From Marivirga atlantica (lineage in GTDB: Bacteria > Bacteroidota > Bacteroidia > Cytophagales > Cyclobacteriaceae), in contig NZ_JAERQG010000001.1 in assembly GCF_016734805.1 (NCBI RefSeq), forward strand, positions 744,001 to 808,000: DNA of 64,000 nt, written 5' to 3'. Made by a program: the position numbers and the translations under genes. Under the pieces are notes generated by a model. The model worked only from the letters and a program-made list of their open reading frames with translations, ran no database searches and was not told the origin of the DNA. Shown here in pieces: positions 44,549-52,595 of this stretch. Numbering within the stretch: position 1 is the stretch's first letter; every line of letters begins with the position of its first letter.

Positions 44549-44573
44549 TTTTTAAGAAATCCGTAAAGTAATT

Positions 44574-45038
44574 TTACCACGAAGTTTCTTTCATTTTACT
44601 CACAGCTCTCATAATATCTCGCTGACTAATCTGGCCAACCAGTTTACCATTTTCAATAACCGGGAATCTTCTAAACCTTAGTCTTAAAAAAGTATTAGCG
44701 GCTTCAAAAATGTTCTTGTCGGGCGTTATAGAAATAACTTCTGTGGCCATGTAGTCACTTACCAAAGCAGGCAAGCTTGGTGTATTGTTATATTTACCTC
44801 GTACAATTTCTTTCAGACAGTCACCCTCAGAAACCACCCCTATTAAACTACCATCTTCATCAACGACTGGGGCACCAGAAATTTTATGCTTTAGCAAGGT
44901 TTCCATTGCTTCCTGCATGGTTTGATGAGGAGAGAAGGTAATCAACTTAGTAGCCATATAATCTGCTACTGTTACTGCTTGTTGTTCTTGCGGAGCCTTA
45001 GATTTCATTGTGAAAGCTCCTTGATAACTTTTAACCAT
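44574..45038 (-). CDS. CBS-domain pair protein
   Basis: 154 residues consisting of two CBS domains (about 22-82 and 92-150): VADYMATKLITFSPHQTMQEAMETLLKHKISGAPVVDEDGSLIGVVSEGDCLKE and DYMATEVISITPDKNIFEAANTFLRLRFRRFPVIENGKLVGQISQRDIMRAV. Such stand-alone pairs bind adenine nucleotides and act as energy sensors. No partner domain or signal peptide. A second Met at residue 11 is an alternative start. Confidence 0.9.
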   Translation of the reverse strand: MVKSYQGAFTMKSKAPQEQQAVTVADYMATKLITFSPHQTMQEAMETLLKHKISGAPVVDEDGSLIGVVSEGDCLKEIVRGKYNNTPSLPALVSDYMATEVISITPDKNIFEAANTFLRLRFRRFPVIENGKLVGQISQRDIMRAVSKMKETSW

Positions 45039-45113
45039 GGCTTTGTAGTTTAAGGTGTTTCTTAAGATACAAAAAAAATGGATCAGTTAAAAGAGCAAGC
45101 TGTTGGTTATCAG

Positions 45114-45869
45114 CTATTTCTCTTCTACATATAATTGATACTGCTCTTTTACATAGACTGCTATTTCATAGGAGCTAGCTTTTTCTACAAAGCCCGGGTC
45201 TATATCGAGGTATTTAATAAAATCTGTTAACTCTTCAGCTTCAAGACTAGTCAGTTCTTTTACTAATTCACGGTTGAATTTCTTATCAGCACTAATTTTA
45301 TCCTGCTTTCCAGCTTTAAGGCTATAATATTTAGCTTTATTCTTATACTCCTTGTTAACGGCTCTAACAGCTGATCTTAGTGGATGAAATATGGCTGAAC
45401 CAAGACTTTTACTTTTTTCAAGATTATACATAGCAGGAACTTTACCTCTTGGCTTGCCTGCTTTCATTCCGTAAGGCACAAAATCATTAGTTTCCTGATG
45501 CTCCATCCCTATCAGTTTCTTTCTGAAGTCTGCGGCAGTTTCGGGTAGGTTATTAACCACCACTTCCTCTAGCTGAATATTAGAAGGTGTTAAGTAAATA
45601 GTAGAATAAGCCAGGTTCTTAATGATAAACTGTCTGTTATCAAAATTGATGTTGGAAAAGTAAAGCGTGTCCGATACCTCAGCTTGAATTGTAAAGCTTC
45701 CGTCTGATAATGAAATGGCCATTTGCTCATTACTCAAGTTATAAATATGAGTCCCCTCTATTGAAGAAGTATCTTCCAGACTTAAAACACGACCTTCAAA
45801 GATTGATTGAGCTACCGTTTGTTTAGCTAGAAATATGAGTATTATTATCAAACAAGATTTTTGAGTCAT
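45114..45869 (-). CDS. Exported carboxypeptidase-regulatory-like protein, copy 2
   Basis: 251 residues from the Met at 45869, which follows the upstream stop by 7 bases (a longer frame from 45902 would overlap it). Signal peptide (CLIIILIFLAKQTVAQ). Residues about 20-105 are a CarboxypepD_reg-like beta domain (FEGRVLSLEDTSSIEGTHIYNLSNEQMAISLSDGSFTIQAEVSDTLYFSNINFDNRQF). The C-terminal half is basic and helical, ending LTDFIKYLDIDPGFVEKASSYEIAVYVKEQY. It closely resembles the upstream neighbour over its entire length: a tandem duplication. Role unknown. Confidence 0.75.
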   Translation of the reverse strand: MTQKSCLIIILIFLAKQTVAQSIFEGRVLSLEDTSSIEGTHIYNLSNEQMAISLSDGSFTIQAEVSDTLYFSNINFDNRQFIIKNLAYSTIYLTPSNIQLEEVVVNNLPETAADFRKKLIGMEHQETNDFVPYGMKAGKPRGKVPAMYNLEKSKSLGSAIFHPLRSAVRAVNKEYKNKAKYYSLKAGKQDKISADKKFNRELVKELTSLEAEELTDFIKYLDIDPGFVEKASSYEIAVYVKEQYQLYVEEK

Positions 45870-45876
45870 TAGCAGC

Positions 45877-46650
45877 CTATTTTTTATCTGTGTAGGTTTC
45901 AAATTGTTCTTTAATGTATACCGCGATTTCGTAGGCTGATGTTCTTTTTACATAGCCTGAATCCATATCAAGGAACTCTATAAATCGAGTGAGTTTCTCG
46001 CCTTCCAATCCTGTAAGCTCTTTAACTATACTCCTATTAAACTTTTTATCTGCAGCAATGTGATCTTCTTTTTCGGCCTTTAACTTATAATACTTCATCT
46101 CACTTTGATATTTTTTATTCAGTTTCTGAGCAAACCAGTCTATTGGGATTGCAATCATAGGCGCATAATTTTTATTAAAGCCAAGACCTACAATTTTCAT
46201 TTCCTGATACAAAGGTGGAATCTTAGCTTTAGGTTTAGCAGGCTGCATGGCGAAAGGGAGGAAGTCTTCATTTTCCTGATGTCCCATACCGATTACTTTT
46301 TTTCTAAAATCTGATGCTGTTTTCGGAAGGCTGTTGACAACGACTTCGTCTAAATGGATATTAGAAGGTTCAAGATAAATAATGGTTGGTGCTAAGTTCT
46401 TTATAATGAAAGTTCTGTTATCAAAATTAACGTTGGAAATGAACAGTGTGTCTGAGATACTGGCTTCAAGCTTAAAACTTCCATCAGCATTGCTAATAGC
46501 TATTTCCTTATTGCTAAGATTATACACATGTGAGCCTTCCACTCCAGTGCTATCTGTTTTACTAAGAATAAAACCTTTAAGCGCCTCTTGAGCAAGTAGC
46601 GAGAAGCATGGTATTGTTAAAAAAGCTGAAATGAGAAGTATCTTTTTCAC
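45877..46650 (-). CDS. Exported carboxypeptidase-regulatory-like protein, copy 1
   Basis: 257 residues, signal peptide 1-20 (LTIPCFSLLAQ). Same architecture as the downstream paralogue: a beta domain (GFILSKTDSTGVEGSHVYNLSNKEIAISNADGSFKLEASISDTLFISNVNFDNRTF), the conserved LPKTASDFRKKVIGMGHQ and a basic helical C-terminus (KEDHIAADKKFNRSIVKELTGLEGEKLTRFIEFLDMDSGYVKRTSAYEIAVYIKEQF). The peptidase domain normally linked to such regulatory domains is absent. Periplasmic or surface location likely. Confidence 0.75.
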   Translation of the reverse strand: MKKILLISAFLTIPCFSLLAQEALKGFILSKTDSTGVEGSHVYNLSNKEIAISNADGSFKLEASISDTLFISNVNFDNRTFIIKNLAPTIIYLEPSNIHLDEVVVNSLPKTASDFRKKVIGMGHQENEDFLPFAMQPAKPKAKIPPLYQEMKIVGLGFNKNYAPMIAIPIDWFAQKLNKKYQSEMKYYKLKAEKEDHIAADKKFNRSIVKELTGLEGEKLTRFIEFLDMDSGYVKRTSAYEIAVYIKEQFETYTDKK

Positions 46651-46677
46651 CAGCTTTTTAACGTACTTTTTTAATGG

Positions 46678-48009
46678 CTATTCTGTGGCTTTATCAATTA
46701 ATCTTTTATCCAGGGTTTTAGTCGCTTTTGCACCAAGCTCTTTAAGGATTTCTGTTCTTCTCACCAAATTACCTCTGCCATCATAAAGCTTCTTCATTGC
46801 ATCGCTAAAGCTATTCTGAGTAGTTTTTAAATTATTACCTACTTTCATTAGGTCTTCAGTAAAGCCGACAAATTTATCGTATAACTGCCCGGCCTGGGTG
46901 GCAATGTCAATGGCATTTTTATTTTGTAGATCTTGCTTCCAAATGTAGGAGATGGTTCTTAAGGTAGCCATCAAAGTAGTGGTAGATACGAGTACTATGT
47001 TTTTATCCAATGCTTTTTCATACAATGAGTGGTCCTCTTTTAAAGCCATAGTAAGGGCAGGTTCGTTTGCAACAAACATCATTACATAGTCAGGCTGCTG
47101 AATTTCATAAAGACTCTGGTAATTCTTTTCACCTAATATTTTGATGTGGTTGTTGATACTTTCAATGTGGCTTTTAAGATATTTGGCTTTTTCAGCTTCA
47201 TCTTCTGCATCAAAGTAATTACTGTAGGCTGTTAATGAAACTTTAGAATCGAGCACCAAGAATTTGTCATCTGGCATTCTGATGATGTAATCTAGTCGCT
47301 GATTGGCTCCTTCTTCATTTTTAAAGTTTTTCTCTTTTTCATAATGAATCCCTTTTTGCAAACCTACTTTCTCAAGAATCGCTTCGAGTTGCATTTCACC
47401 CCAGTTACCCTGAGTTTTCGAGTCCCCCTTAAGGGCTTTGGTTAAACTTTCGGCTTCTTTTGTAATTTGCATATTTAACTCTTTTAATGAGTTGATCTGC
47501 TCTTTTAGTGCACTATTCCACTGTAAATTCTCTTTGCTGCTCTTTTCTGCACGTTCCTCAAATTTCTCAATTTTCTCCTTTAACGGATTAAGCAATTCTC
47601 CGAGGTTCGACTTATTCTGATCAGTGAATTTCTTGCTTTTCTCCTCAAATATCTCTTGGGCTAAATTCTTAAACTCATTCTTAAACTGAGTCTGAATTTC
47701 AGTGAGCTCAGCTTTCTGCTCATTGAGTTTTTCCTGTAGGTTTTTATAGTCTCTTTCCAGCCCTGAAAGTTGACGGTTTAGTTGAACATTGCTCTCTCGC
47801 TCATTTGACAAATCTTTCTTGGTGCTGCTCAGCTCTTCTGTAAGTCTAGTTTTCTCACTCTCGGCTATGCGATGTGATGTTTGCAAGTTATTCTTTTCTT
47901 CTTCAAGCTGTTTAAGAGCGTCATTATTACTCAGTTTAGATTTTAAGAAGAAATAAGCGATAATACCACCCAATAAGAGACCTAGGAGAAGCCAAACTAT
48001 ATCCATCAT
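46678..48009 (-). CDS. rmuC: DNA recombination protein RmuC
   Basis: 443 residues. N-terminal membrane helix (MMDIVWLLLGLLLGGIIAYFFL), a long coiled coil (about 25-180) and a PD-(D/E)XK nuclease-like C-terminal domain: TQGNWGEMQLEAILEKVGLQKGIHYE, RLDYIIRMPDDKFLVLDSKVSLTAY and YVMMFVANEPAL. RmuC limits recombination at inverted repeats. Domain order and length match the family. Confidence 0.94.
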   Translation of the reverse strand: MMDIVWLLLGLLLGGIIAYFFLKSKLSNNDALKQLEEEKNNLQTSHRIAESEKTRLTEELSSTKKDLSNERESNVQLNRQLSGLERDYKNLQEKLNEQKAELTEIQTQFKNEFKNLAQEIFEEKSKKFTDQNKSNLGELLNPLKEKIEKFEERAEKSSKENLQWNSALKEQINSLKELNMQITKEAESLTKALKGDSKTQGNWGEMQLEAILEKVGLQKGIHYEKEKNFKNEEGANQRLDYIIRMPDDKFLVLDSKVSLTAYSNYFDAEDEAEKAKYLKSHIESINNHIKILGEKNYQSLYEIQQPDYVMMFVANEPALTMALKEDHSLYEKALDKNIVLVSTTTLMATLRTISYIWKQDLQNKNAIDIATQAGQLYDKFVGFTEDLMKVGNNLKTTQNSFSDAMKKLYDGRGNLVRRTEILKELGAKATKTLDKRLIDKATE

Positions 48010-48032
48010 AAACTTTATTTTATAGCTACAAA

Positions 48033-49190
48033 TTAACGGAACTCAGCTGACAAATCGTAACTATATTTTTGGGTTGGGTCTTTAGGCTTTATGGCTAGTA
48101 GGTACTGTTTACTTTTTGACTGCGCCTCAAATGAGAAGGGTATGGCTTTGGTTGATTCCATATTGCTCAGCTTAATTTTAAGTGTGCCATTAATGGCTCT
48201 ATTAAATCCGTTATTCACATAAAGCAAGGTGTAGTCGCCATATTCTTCAGCTACTATTTCAATATCATTATTGAGCTTTGAGGCCTCGATATTATCTTCA
48301 AATTTTTGCTCATTAAAAGTTTGATCATCTTTTACTTCGAATGAACCTTTACCAGGATGATATGCATAATAGCTTTTACCTTCCTGAGGAATAAAAGACT
48401 CAGACTTATAATTCAGAAATTGAACCGCTAAGGTTTTTGATTTGAAATCCTCATTATGAACTACCATAAAATGGAGATGAGGTCCGGAGCTGTAGCCTGT
48501 GTTACCGCTAAAACCAATAGCTTGACCAGCTTTTATTTGATCACCAACATCTACCCAAGAACCATCTTTTTTTAGATGAACATATTTAGCGATCGTGCCA
48601 TCTTCGTGATATACATTGATGTAGTTTCCATATTTTTCGAAGCTTAAATTATTGCCGCCTTTGTTAGAATCTTCTTTTACCTCATAAACTAGACCGTCTC
48701 GGCTTGCATAAACTGTGTCTCCAATTTGTAGATTAAAATCTATAGCGTTCACTCCGAAATGTGTGCCCGATCCATTGTTACCCTGAGCTATTCTTACCCT
48801 TTTTCCATGTTTATAGGGCAGAAGATAAGCATATTCATAGTCAGGTTTTTTCTCGGGTTCTCCTATGGTGTATACATAGTTGAAGTTGAAATTCCGGCTT
48901 TTATCTTTTTCTTGAGGGCTTAGTGTCAGTATCCTTTGTTTTTTCGCCATCGGGTAAATAGCAGGTGTGTAGGTATCTAGCTTAAAATTAGGCTCAAGAT
49001 TGGTAAGTTCGCTGAATTGAAATTTGAGGTAGTATGGTACTACAGTCGGATTGCTTGCGTAAAACACCCAATCATCTCCTTGCTTTTCATAGAAGACATT
49101 AATCTTTTCTTTCTGGGCAAATACACCTGAATAAGGTAACCACATTAAAAGAACTATAAGTGTTAGTTGTTTTACTGTGGCTTGTATCAT
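48033..49190 (-). CDS. Secreted M23-family metallopeptidase
   Basis: 385 residues, signal peptide (LIVLLMWLPYSGVFAQ). The LytM domain lies at about 140-260: zinc ligands in GTHFGVNAIDF and GPHLHFMVVHN. A beta-rich N-terminal region (25-125) and a C-terminal immunoglobulin-like tail (300-385, ending YSYDLSAEFR) flank it. Unlike the other M23 gene here it has no transmembrane anchor or coiled coil, so it is probably periplasmic and soluble. It likely cleaves peptidoglycan cross-links. Confidence 0.88.
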   Translation of the reverse strand: MIQATVKQLTLIVLLMWLPYSGVFAQKEKINVFYEKQGDDWVFYASNPTVVPYYLKFQFSELTNLEPNFKLDTYTPAIYPMAKKQRILTLSPQEKDKSRNFNFNYVYTIGEPEKKPDYEYAYLLPYKHGKRVRIAQGNNGSGTHFGVNAIDFNLQIGDTVYASRDGLVYEVKEDSNKGGNNLSFEKYGNYINVYHEDGTIAKYVHLKKDGSWVDVGDQIKAGQAIGFSGNTGYSSGPHLHFMVVHNEDFKSKTLAVQFLNYKSESFIPQEGKSYYAYHPGKGSFEVKDDQTFNEQKFEDNIEASKLNNDIEIVAEEYGDYTLLYVNNGFNRAINGTLKIKLSNMESTKAIPFSFEAQSKSKQYLLAIKPKDPTQKYSYDLSAEFR

Positions 49191-49196
49191 GGCTTA

Positions 49197-49886
49197 CTAT
49201 TCTTTTTTAAACTTACTTAAAGGGATTAAGTAGTTAATCGTAAAGGTTGGAGATTGGTTTGATGAAACAATAGGATTTTCTTTTTTAATGTGACTTACCG
49301 GCAAAATATTAGCGAATCCTGGTTTATAAGAACCTTCTAATTGGATTTCACCGAAACTGAAATCGTAAGAAACATTTATACCGAGCATTAATCCAAAGTC
49401 TGTTCTATTATCCGTTTCAATGTTGTATTCAGCAACTGATTGTTCTAAAGCAGTGAGGTTCACTATTTGTCTTGATGCCGATATAGCATAAGCTGCATAA
49501 ACGCCTCCATTAATACCGATATTAAATTTTCGATCTCCGAGAATTGCCCAATGTAAATAAACAGGCAGCTCTATATAATCAATAGTATTTTTGATGGTAT
49601 TGGCAACCTGCTGCTCAACGATAAGGTTTTGTCCCCAACCTTTCTGGGCATAAGCCAAGTCAAACTGAACCCCAATTTTAGGAGTGCTCATATGTCTATA
49701 ACTTATTGCAGCATAGGGCGCTGCAAAAATATACTGGCTATAGTTGGTTTCTAACGCAAAATCATTGAAATCAACAAATGGGATACTCACACCACCTTTA
49801 ACTCCAATGAAATGCTCTTGCGCATACATTGAGCCGCTAGAAAATGTTAAGAAGAGAAAGATGTATAAAGTACGGATCGACTTCAT
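49197..49886 (-). CDS. Outer-membrane beta-barrel protein, PorT-like family
   Basis: 229 residues from MKSIRTLYIF (49886), which gives a proper signal peptide ending SMYAQ; the longer frame upstream is rejected. The EHFIGVKGGVSIPFVDFNDF start and alternating strands (YAAISYRHMSTPKIGVQFDLAYAQKGWGQN; YIELPVYLHWAILGDRKFNIGINGG; YDFSFGEIQLEGSYKPGF) are those of the OMP_b-brl_2 family, which includes PorT. Similarity to PorT itself is only architectural, so I give no gene name. Confidence 0.75.
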   Translation of the reverse strand: MKSIRTLYIFLFLTFSSGSMYAQEHFIGVKGGVSIPFVDFNDFALETNYSQYIFAAPYAAISYRHMSTPKIGVQFDLAYAQKGWGQNLIVEQQVANTIKNTIDYIELPVYLHWAILGDRKFNIGINGGVYAAYAISASRQIVNLTALEQSVAEYNIETDNRTDFGLMLGINVSYDFSFGEIQLEGSYKPGFANILPVSHIKKENPIVSSNQSPTFTINYLIPLSKFKKE

Positions 49887-49914
49887 ACTTAAATTGGTTA
49901 AAAGCTTAATAGAA

Positions 49915-50049
49915 TTAAGCGTTTGAGTCAGATTCTTTATCTGTATTTCTTTTATCAATAAATGCAATAGCATTTACAAGGCCTACTAAGCCAGCTACAA
50001 TCCAGAAAAAAGTATCAGCACCTTCAGTTACAGGAATATCGAAAAACAT
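49915..50049 (-). CDS. 44-residue single-helix membrane peptide
   Basis: A complete small frame from ATG at 50049 to TAA at 49915. It begins MFFDIPVTEGADTFF, has one membrane helix (WIVAGLVGLVNAIAFI) and ends in a charged tail (DKRNTDKESDSNA). The sequence has the composition of a real protein and fills an otherwise empty gap between the barrel gene and hemA. I do not recognise a family. It may be a small membrane-protein regulator; function unknown. Confidence 0.6.
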   Translation of the reverse strand: MFFDIPVTEGADTFFWIVAGLVGLVNAIAFIDKRNTDKESDSNA

Positions 50050-50110
50050 AATTTTTTTTATTTTAATCTTTTACAAAAATAGAGATGACACCTTAACGAA
50101 CAAACTGTTT

Positions 50111-51385
50111 CTATTTATTTAGTTTTTCAGTGTCTTTTTCAAGGTTGAACAGACTGTTTAATACGTCTATCAAAGTTTCGGCTTCTCCTCTTTTACAAGC
50201 TGCCTTCAACTGAAGTACCGGTAGTTTGATGATCTTTTGCATCATGCTTTTAGTTACCAATTCTACCATTTCGCCTTGTTCTTTGCTGGCATTCTTCAAG
50301 TACCTTGCCAACTCTTCTTGCCTGATCTGTTCCAAGGCATTCTTCAAACTATTGATAGTTGGCGAAACAATCATTTCTTTCGACCAATCATTGAATTCTT
50401 CTATCGATTCAGCAATGATTTGCTCTACTTGAGGAATAGCCTTCACTCTTTTTTCCAGGGCACTATCAGCTTTACTCTTAATGCTATCAACATTATAAAC
50501 TATTGCAGCAGGATTTTCTTCCACTTCAGTTTCTACACTTCTTGGTATAGATAAGTCTATAAAGTATTTAAAGCTTAATATGTCTAAAGCAGAAACTTTC
50601 TCCTTTGTGAATAATGCTTTGTCCGCACCCACTGACGAGATGATTACATCTGCTTCATTTACACCTTCCCAAAGTAAATCGAAATCCAAAGTTTCAAAAT
50701 TGCATTCAGCCGCTAGCTGTCTTGCCTTGGTTTCAGTTCGGTTGGTGATTTTAACGGAAATGTTAGTAGCTCCAATTAAATTACGGCAAACATCTTCACC
50801 AATTTCTCCAACACCAACAACTAATACCTTCGGTTGAGATATTTCTGCGGTGAGTGATTTTACAAGTTCTGTTGCTGCATAAGAAACAGAAGCAGCTCCA
50901 TCTCTAAAAGGAGTTTCTTGCACCACTCTTTTGTTAGTAAAGAAAATAGTGTGCATTAACCTATGTAAAAAAGGACCGGCCAGATCTAAATCTGCTGATG
51001 CCTGATAAGCTCTTTTTACTTGGTTAGATATTTGAATATCGCCTACCACTTGAGCTTCTAAACCGATTGAAACATCGAATAGATGTTTAACGGCTTCTTC
51101 GTGATTGACAATGCTATTGAAATAAGGCTTGACTGACTCTACATTGTCAATACCTTTTTCTATCCCGATAAGTTTGATGATGTCTTCCGACAAATCAGCC
51201 TCATTGAGGTAATATATTTCTGTTCGGTTACAGGTTGATAGTATCAACACATCAGTAGCTGATGTGAATTCCTTTAAGTAATTCAATATCCGATTACTTA
51301 CAGTTTCATTCAAAGAAACCTCCTCCCTAATGTGAATAGGGGTGTTTTTAAATGATAAACTTAAGGCTTTAAAATGCTGATACAT
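50111..51385 (-). CDS. hemA: Glutamyl-tRNA reductase
   Basis: 424 residues from MYQHFKAL (51385). First committed enzyme of C5 haem synthesis, reducing glutamyl-tRNA to glutamate-1-semialdehyde. Catalytic Cys lies in LILSTCNRTEIYY, the substrate-binding segment is GLEAQVVGDIQISNQVKRAY, the NADPH domain has VLVVGVGEIGEDVCRNL and the tRNA-binding dimerisation domain follows (about 315-415). The longer frame from 51406 is rejected because a -7 box lies at 51404-51411. Haem genes hemW and hemD are elsewhere in the window, not linked in one operon. Confidence 0.95.
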   Translation of the reverse strand: MYQHFKALSLSFKNTPIHIREEVSLNETVSNRILNYLKEFTSATDVLILSTCNRTEIYYLNEADLSEDIIKLIGIEKGIDNVESVKPYFNSIVNHEEAVKHLFDVSIGLEAQVVGDIQISNQVKRAYQASADLDLAGPFLHRLMHTIFFTNKRVVQETPFRDGAASVSYAATELVKSLTAEISQPKVLVVGVGEIGEDVCRNLIGATNISVKITNRTETKARQLAAECNFETLDFDLLWEGVNEADVIISSVGADKALFTKEKVSALDILSFKYFIDLSIPRSVETEVEENPAAIVYNVDSIKSKADSALEKRVKAIPQVEQIIAESIEEFNDWSKEMIVSPTINSLKNALEQIRQEELARYLKNASKEQGEMVELVTKSMMQKIIKLPVLQLKAACKRGEAETLIDVLNSLFNLEKDTEKLNK

Positions 51386-51403
51386 ACTAATTATTCCAAT
51401 ACG

Positions 51404-51411
51404 CAAAAATA
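51404..51411 (-). promoter_or_regulatory. -7 box of the hemA promoter
   Basis: Minus-strand TATTTTTG fits TAnnTTTG and lies 19 bases before the chosen hemA start, within the divergent gap to the dehydrogenase gene. That gap (51386-51635) shows no other clear feature. Confidence 0.45.
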
Positions 51412-51635
51412 ATGTTTAAGTGCTTAGAAAAGAAACCTATTAATGCTGTCAATCTTATTTATCATCTTTCTAAATAAGCTCTTTCACTATTACCGCTATC
51501 CAACACGATAAAGCAGATGAAAATTCCATTAATATAGTATTAAACAATATCTGAACACCATCATTACCTTATTGTTAGCAAGGATAGTTTTATAGCTCCG
51601 TTTTTTTAACGAGATTCGTGCAAAATTTTGAGAAT

Positions 51636-52592
51636 ATGACATCAGAAACCTTATTGATTATTGGTGCTGCGGGCCAACTGGGTACGGAATTAACTGCTGA
51701 ACTTAGAAGTATTCATGGTAATGCAAACGTTATCGCTTCGGATATAAATAAACCTGGCAACGCACAGCTTAATGAAGGTCCTTTTGAAATGCTAGATGCA
51801 ACGGATGCAGACAGACTAGCCGCTATCATTGATCAGTATAAGGTTACTCAGGTGTACTTATTGGCAGCAATTTTATCTGCCAAGGGAGAGCAAAATCCTC
51901 GATTTGCCTGGCAGTTAAATATGCAAAGCTTATTAAATGTTTTAGAAATTGCGCGTGAGAAGAAGCTGAATAAGGTTTATTGGCCTAGCTCCATTGCCGT
52001 TTTTGGACCTACTTCTCCGGTAGATCATACACCGCAAGACTGCGTGATGGATCCTAACACCGTTTATGGTATTAGTAAGCAGGCTGGAGAAAGATGGTGT
52101 GAATATTACTTTGAAAAGTATGGGGTTGATGTCCGTAGTTTAAGATATCCTGGTCTGATTGGTTATAAGGCACTACCAGGAGGAGGAACTACTGACTACG
52201 CAGTTGATATTTTTCATAAAGCTATTAAAGGAGAGCATTTTGAATCGTTCCTATCGGAAAATTCTTATTTGCCTATGATGTATATGCCTGATGCTATTAA
52301 GGCTACAATAGATTTAATGGAAGCTCCGTCTGAAAACGTAAAAGTAAGATCAAGCTACAACCTTTCGGCTATCAGCTTTACGCCACAACAAATATTTGAG
52401 GAAATAAAAAAGCATAAACCCGATTTTACTATTTCATACAATCCTGATTATAGACAGAAAATAGCTGATACCTGGCCTAATAGCATTGATGATAGCCGTG
52501 CCCGAGCAGACTGGAATTGGAAACATCAATATGATTTAGCAGCTATGGTTCAGGATATTTTAGAACAGTTGCCTGTCTATCATAACCTTTAA
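51636..52592 (+). CDS. L-threonine 3-dehydrogenase-like SDR epimerase-family enzyme
   Basis: 318 residues from the ATG at 51636 (a GTG six codons earlier is possible). Extended short-chain dehydrogenase: NAD-binding IIGAAGQLGTEL, DINKPGN after strand 2, WPSSIAVFGP (catalytic Ser) and the YxxxK pair YGISKQAGE. The segment YPGLIGYKALPGGGTTDYAVDIFHKA is characteristic of the short-chain L-threonine dehydrogenases found in Bacteroidetes and animals, converting threonine to 2-amino-3-ketobutyrate. Not the zinc-type Tdh. Convergent with the giant PKD gene, three bases apart. Confidence 0.85.
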   Translation: MTSETLLIIGAAGQLGTELTAELRSIHGNANVIASDINKPGNAQLNEGPFEMLDATDADRLAAIIDQYKVTQVYLLAAILSAKGEQNPRFAWQLNMQSLLNVLEIAREKKLNKVYWPSSIAVFGPTSPVDHTPQDCVMDPNTVYGISKQAGERWCEYYFEKYGVDVRSLRYPGLIGYKALPGGGTTDYAVDIFHKAIKGEHFESFLSENSYLPMMYMPDAIKATIDLMEAPSENVKVRSSYNLSAISFTPQQIFEEIKKHKPDFTISYNPDYRQKIADTWPNSIDDSRARADWNWKHQYDLAAMVQDILEQLPVYHNL

Positions 52593-52595
52593 GCC

